A stretch of 7,530 nucleotides of DNA from NCBI GenBank assembly GCA_002785585.1, contig PEUI01000246.1:1-7530 (forward strand), in the 5' to 3' direction. The translations under genes were made by a program, and so were the position numbers. The notes beneath the pieces are model-generated. The model was not told the origin of the DNA. It saw only the letters and a list, made by a program, of their open reading frames with translations, and did no database searches. Origin of the DNA: Lysobacterales bacterium CG02_land_8_20_14_3_00_62_12 (lineage in GTDB: Bacteria > Pseudomonadota > Gammaproteobacteria > Xanthomonadales > Ahniellaceae). This document shows, one piece after another, positions 6,168 through 7,530 of this stretch (position 1 is its first letter; each line of letters starts with the position of its first letter).

Positions 6168-7295
6168 CTAACTTTGTCTGAACGATAAGGTCTCCCGAAT
6201 GGCCGTATCTTCTTGACGGAGCAACTGGTCCGCAGATAAAGCAAGCTCGGCCGGTAAGGTCTTCGACATATCCGCAAGGCGCATGGGATGCAATGGTTCT
6301 TGGTAACGGAACTCCGGATCCATTGATTCTAAGAATGAGCAATATGCATCCAATACGGGAATTCCGGGAGACAGCGTCTCCAGGAAAAGGAACTGCCCGC
6401 CCTCGTTCACCTCTAGAAAGATCCACTCACCTTCTGGAGTGACGATGAAATCGAAGGCCCCGCAGACGATACCGAAGGTGCGCATCAGATCTCTGCATGC
6501 CTTATGAACTGCGGGGGGCAATTGGATCGCCGGGGCGAATCCAAGTGATCGCTGTGCCCGACGCCAGTCGAACTCGCCGTAGTCCAACCGTGAAGAATCA
6601 ATGGAGATCGCCAAGCATGTGTCGCCGAGAAACTGCGCTCTAACCTCGTGGCTTTTCGGCACTTGACACTGAAATATGCCTGGGGCCGCTCGCAACATGG
6701 CATCCGCAGGTAGCTCGGCTGACTTTACGCTTGAGGTGTAGGAGCTATAGCATCGACCGTCTTCGCTCCAGACATGCCCAACGAGGGGCTTGTGGACAAC
6801 CTTCTCATATCTGCGAAGGAAGGCACGTATCGCTTCGGGGCGATTGCTGATAAGCGTATCGGGAATCGCGAGCCCGACCGTCGGGGCCAGTCGAAGTTGT
6901 AATGGCTTAGCGTCTGCGTGGCGCCCGGCGACTTCCGAATTCGCCCAGAACGCATTGCCGAACAAATTTTGTAGTGACATCTTTACATGCTTGAGCTGCT
7001 TTTCGCAGAACTCGCGGTCCTCTGGAGTGACCGCCGCAGGCAAGACCGGCCAACGTGATCGACGGTTCCAGACGACATCTATCTCGTCTAGCAAAACCGA
7101 CGATCCCATTGCATGCAGGGCCAGGCGACTACTTGTCCGATCATAATGAAACTCAATGTCGGCATGCTTGGGCAAGTCCTCGATGCAGAAACGAAAGACA
7201 TCATTTCCGCGCGTCCGCAGTGCTGCCTCGACTATCAAGGAGTGATAGTCAGCGATCATCGAGAACATGAAAATCTTATTTTTCGACATTTGCAT
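6168..7295 (-). CDS. Graspetide-type ATP-grasp peptide ligase (MvdC/MvdD-like macrocyclase)
   Basis: This 375-aa protein is predicted to activate Asp/Glu side-chain carboxylates of the precursor core as acyl phosphates and join them to Ser/Thr hydroxyls (esters) or Lys amines (amides). Visible features match graspetide synthetases: the VWNRR segment at residues 75-79 (VWYRR-like in the family); the conserved middle region NSEVAGRHADAKPLQLRLA at 119-137 running into GLAIPDTLISN at 141-151; an ATP-binding lysine in VVHKP (K169); EVRAQFLGD at 217-225; the metal-binding set D282 in FDF, then FLEVN with E295 and N297; and GQFLFLE at 300-306. Length is within the usual 320-400 range. Two starts are possible: ATG at 7295, or ATG at 7289 giving MSKNKIFMF. 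Neither has a good ribosome binding site, as expected if translation is coupled to the upstream gene, whose stop lies at 7276-7278. The precursor follows 81 bases downstream. There is only one ligase, unlike microviridin loci with separate MvdC and MvdD. Other peptide-modifying ATP-grasps are possible but less likely. Confidence 0.88.
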   Translation of the reverse strand: MQMSKNKIFMFSMIADYHSLIVEAALRTRGNDVFRFCIEDLPKHADIEFHYDRTSSRLALHAMGSSVLLDEIDVVWNRRSRWPVLPAAVTPEDREFCEKQLKHVKMSLQNLFGNAFWANSEVAGRHADAKPLQLRLAPTVGLAIPDTLISNRPEAIRAFLRRYEKVVHKPLVGHVWSEDGRCYSSYTSSVKSAELPADAMLRAAPGIFQCQVPKSHEVRAQFLGDTCLAISIDSSRLDYGEFDWRRAQRSLGFAPAIQLPPAVHKACRDLMRTFGIVCGAFDFIVTPEGEWIFLEVNEGGQFLFLETLSPGIPVLDAYCSFLESMDPEFRYQEPLHPMRLADMSKTLPAELALSADQLLRQEDTAIRETLSFRQS

Positions 7296-7497
7296 TCATT
7301 AACTTGTGCTGGCCTAAATAGTGACGGCCGGCGACCAAGCACACCGCAGTGCCCACCAACGCGGCGATCACACGCAATTCAATGGGTAGGCGCGTCACAC
7401 TTTCCACGTCGTTGACAAAGAAAAATACCAACATTCCGACAACAACAAGCACACCGCCTGATGCCATTGCTATCTTGCGTCGCTGTTCCTGATTCAC
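7276..7497 (-). CDS. Small two-helix membrane protein, first gene of the RiPP cluster (function unknown)
   Basis: A 73-aa protein starting at GTG (7497-7495). The start is supported by an AAGGAG ribosome binding site 9 bases upstream (7507-7512). A short basic N-terminus (NQEQRRK) is followed by two hydrophobic segments, about residues 11-29 (GGVLVVVGMLVFFFV) and 42-57 (VIAALVGTAVCLVAG), joined by a short loop with charged residues. It is therefore probably an inner-membrane hairpin. Its last 20 bases overlap the start of the ATP-grasp gene, so the two are probably translated together. I do not recognise a family. A role in immunity, or in anchoring the modification or export machinery, would fit the context, but only position suggests it. 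The real-gene call rests on the ribosome binding site, the clean hydrophobic pattern and the overlap. Confidence 0.72.
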   Translation of the reverse strand: MNQEQRRKIAMASGGVLVVVGMLVFFFVNDVESVTRLPIELRVIAALVGTAVCLVAGRHYLGQHKLMNANVEK

Positions 7498-7506
7498 GGT
7501 ATTTAG

Positions 7507-7512
7507 CTCCTT
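7507..7512 (-). promoter_or_regulatory. Ribosome binding site of the small membrane protein gene
   Basis: AAGGAG on the minus strand lies 9 bases before the GTG codon at 7497. It decides the non-ATG start of the 73-aa protein. No promoter is recognisable in the few bases left before the window edge, so the operon promoter is probably outside. Confidence 0.7.
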
Positions 7513-7530
7513 GTTAATAAGGGCGAAAAG

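Noticed and set aside
6049..6426. Minus-strand frame of 125 codons overlapping the ligase 3' end and the precursor
   Set aside because: It is out of frame with both genes, and the ligase motifs continue in the other frame to its own stop.

Overview
The window is high in GC and carries ccctctccc/gggagaggg hairpin repeats of a kind I associate with Xanthomonadaceae (Xanthomonas, Lysobacter, Stenotrophomonas and relatives). I therefore read it as a gammaproteobacterial chromosome, probably from that family; this is inference, not a match. Every credible gene lies on the minus strand, so the locus reads from right to left.

The main content is a compact biosynthetic cluster for a ribosomally made, post-translationally modified peptide (RiPP). 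In transcription order it holds: a 73-aa protein with two membrane segments (7276-7497); an ATP-grasp peptide ligase of the graspetide (microviridin-like, omega-ester/amide) type (6168-7295, overlapping the previous gene by 20 bases); a 54-aa precursor peptide with a double-glycine-type leader and a 22-residue core holding three Cys, four Asp/Glu and Thr, Ser and Lys (5922-6086); an intrinsic terminator or attenuator (5825-5858); a secreted alpha/beta-hydrolase of the putative (enterochelin-type) esterase family (4527-5807); a 377-base gap with a MITE-like element and an AT-rich promoter region (4150-4526); a 726-aa C39-peptidase ABC exporter (1969-4149); and its HlyD-type adaptor (706-1965). 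The likely sequence of events is: the ATP-grasp enzyme forms side-chain ester or amide rings in the core, the C39 domain cuts the leader after Gly-Ala while the ABC and HlyD proteins export the product, and the exported esterase acts on an ester-containing peptide outside the cytoplasm, for immunity, recycling or maturation. The outer-membrane TolC-type partner is not in the window.

Downstream of the cluster, 557-681 holds a 35-bp tandem duplication and an inverted copy of a GGACACCCA motif, which looks like mobile-element debris. It abuts an open frame (1-564) with no credible start that encodes two repeats of a WNP-GSGG-YN-HP surface or secreted protein family and runs off the left edge. 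The ABC and HlyD genes look more GC-rich than the precursor and ATP-grasp genes, and a mobile element separates the halves, so the cluster may have been assembled from two parts. I found no rRNA, tRNA or CRISPR array.
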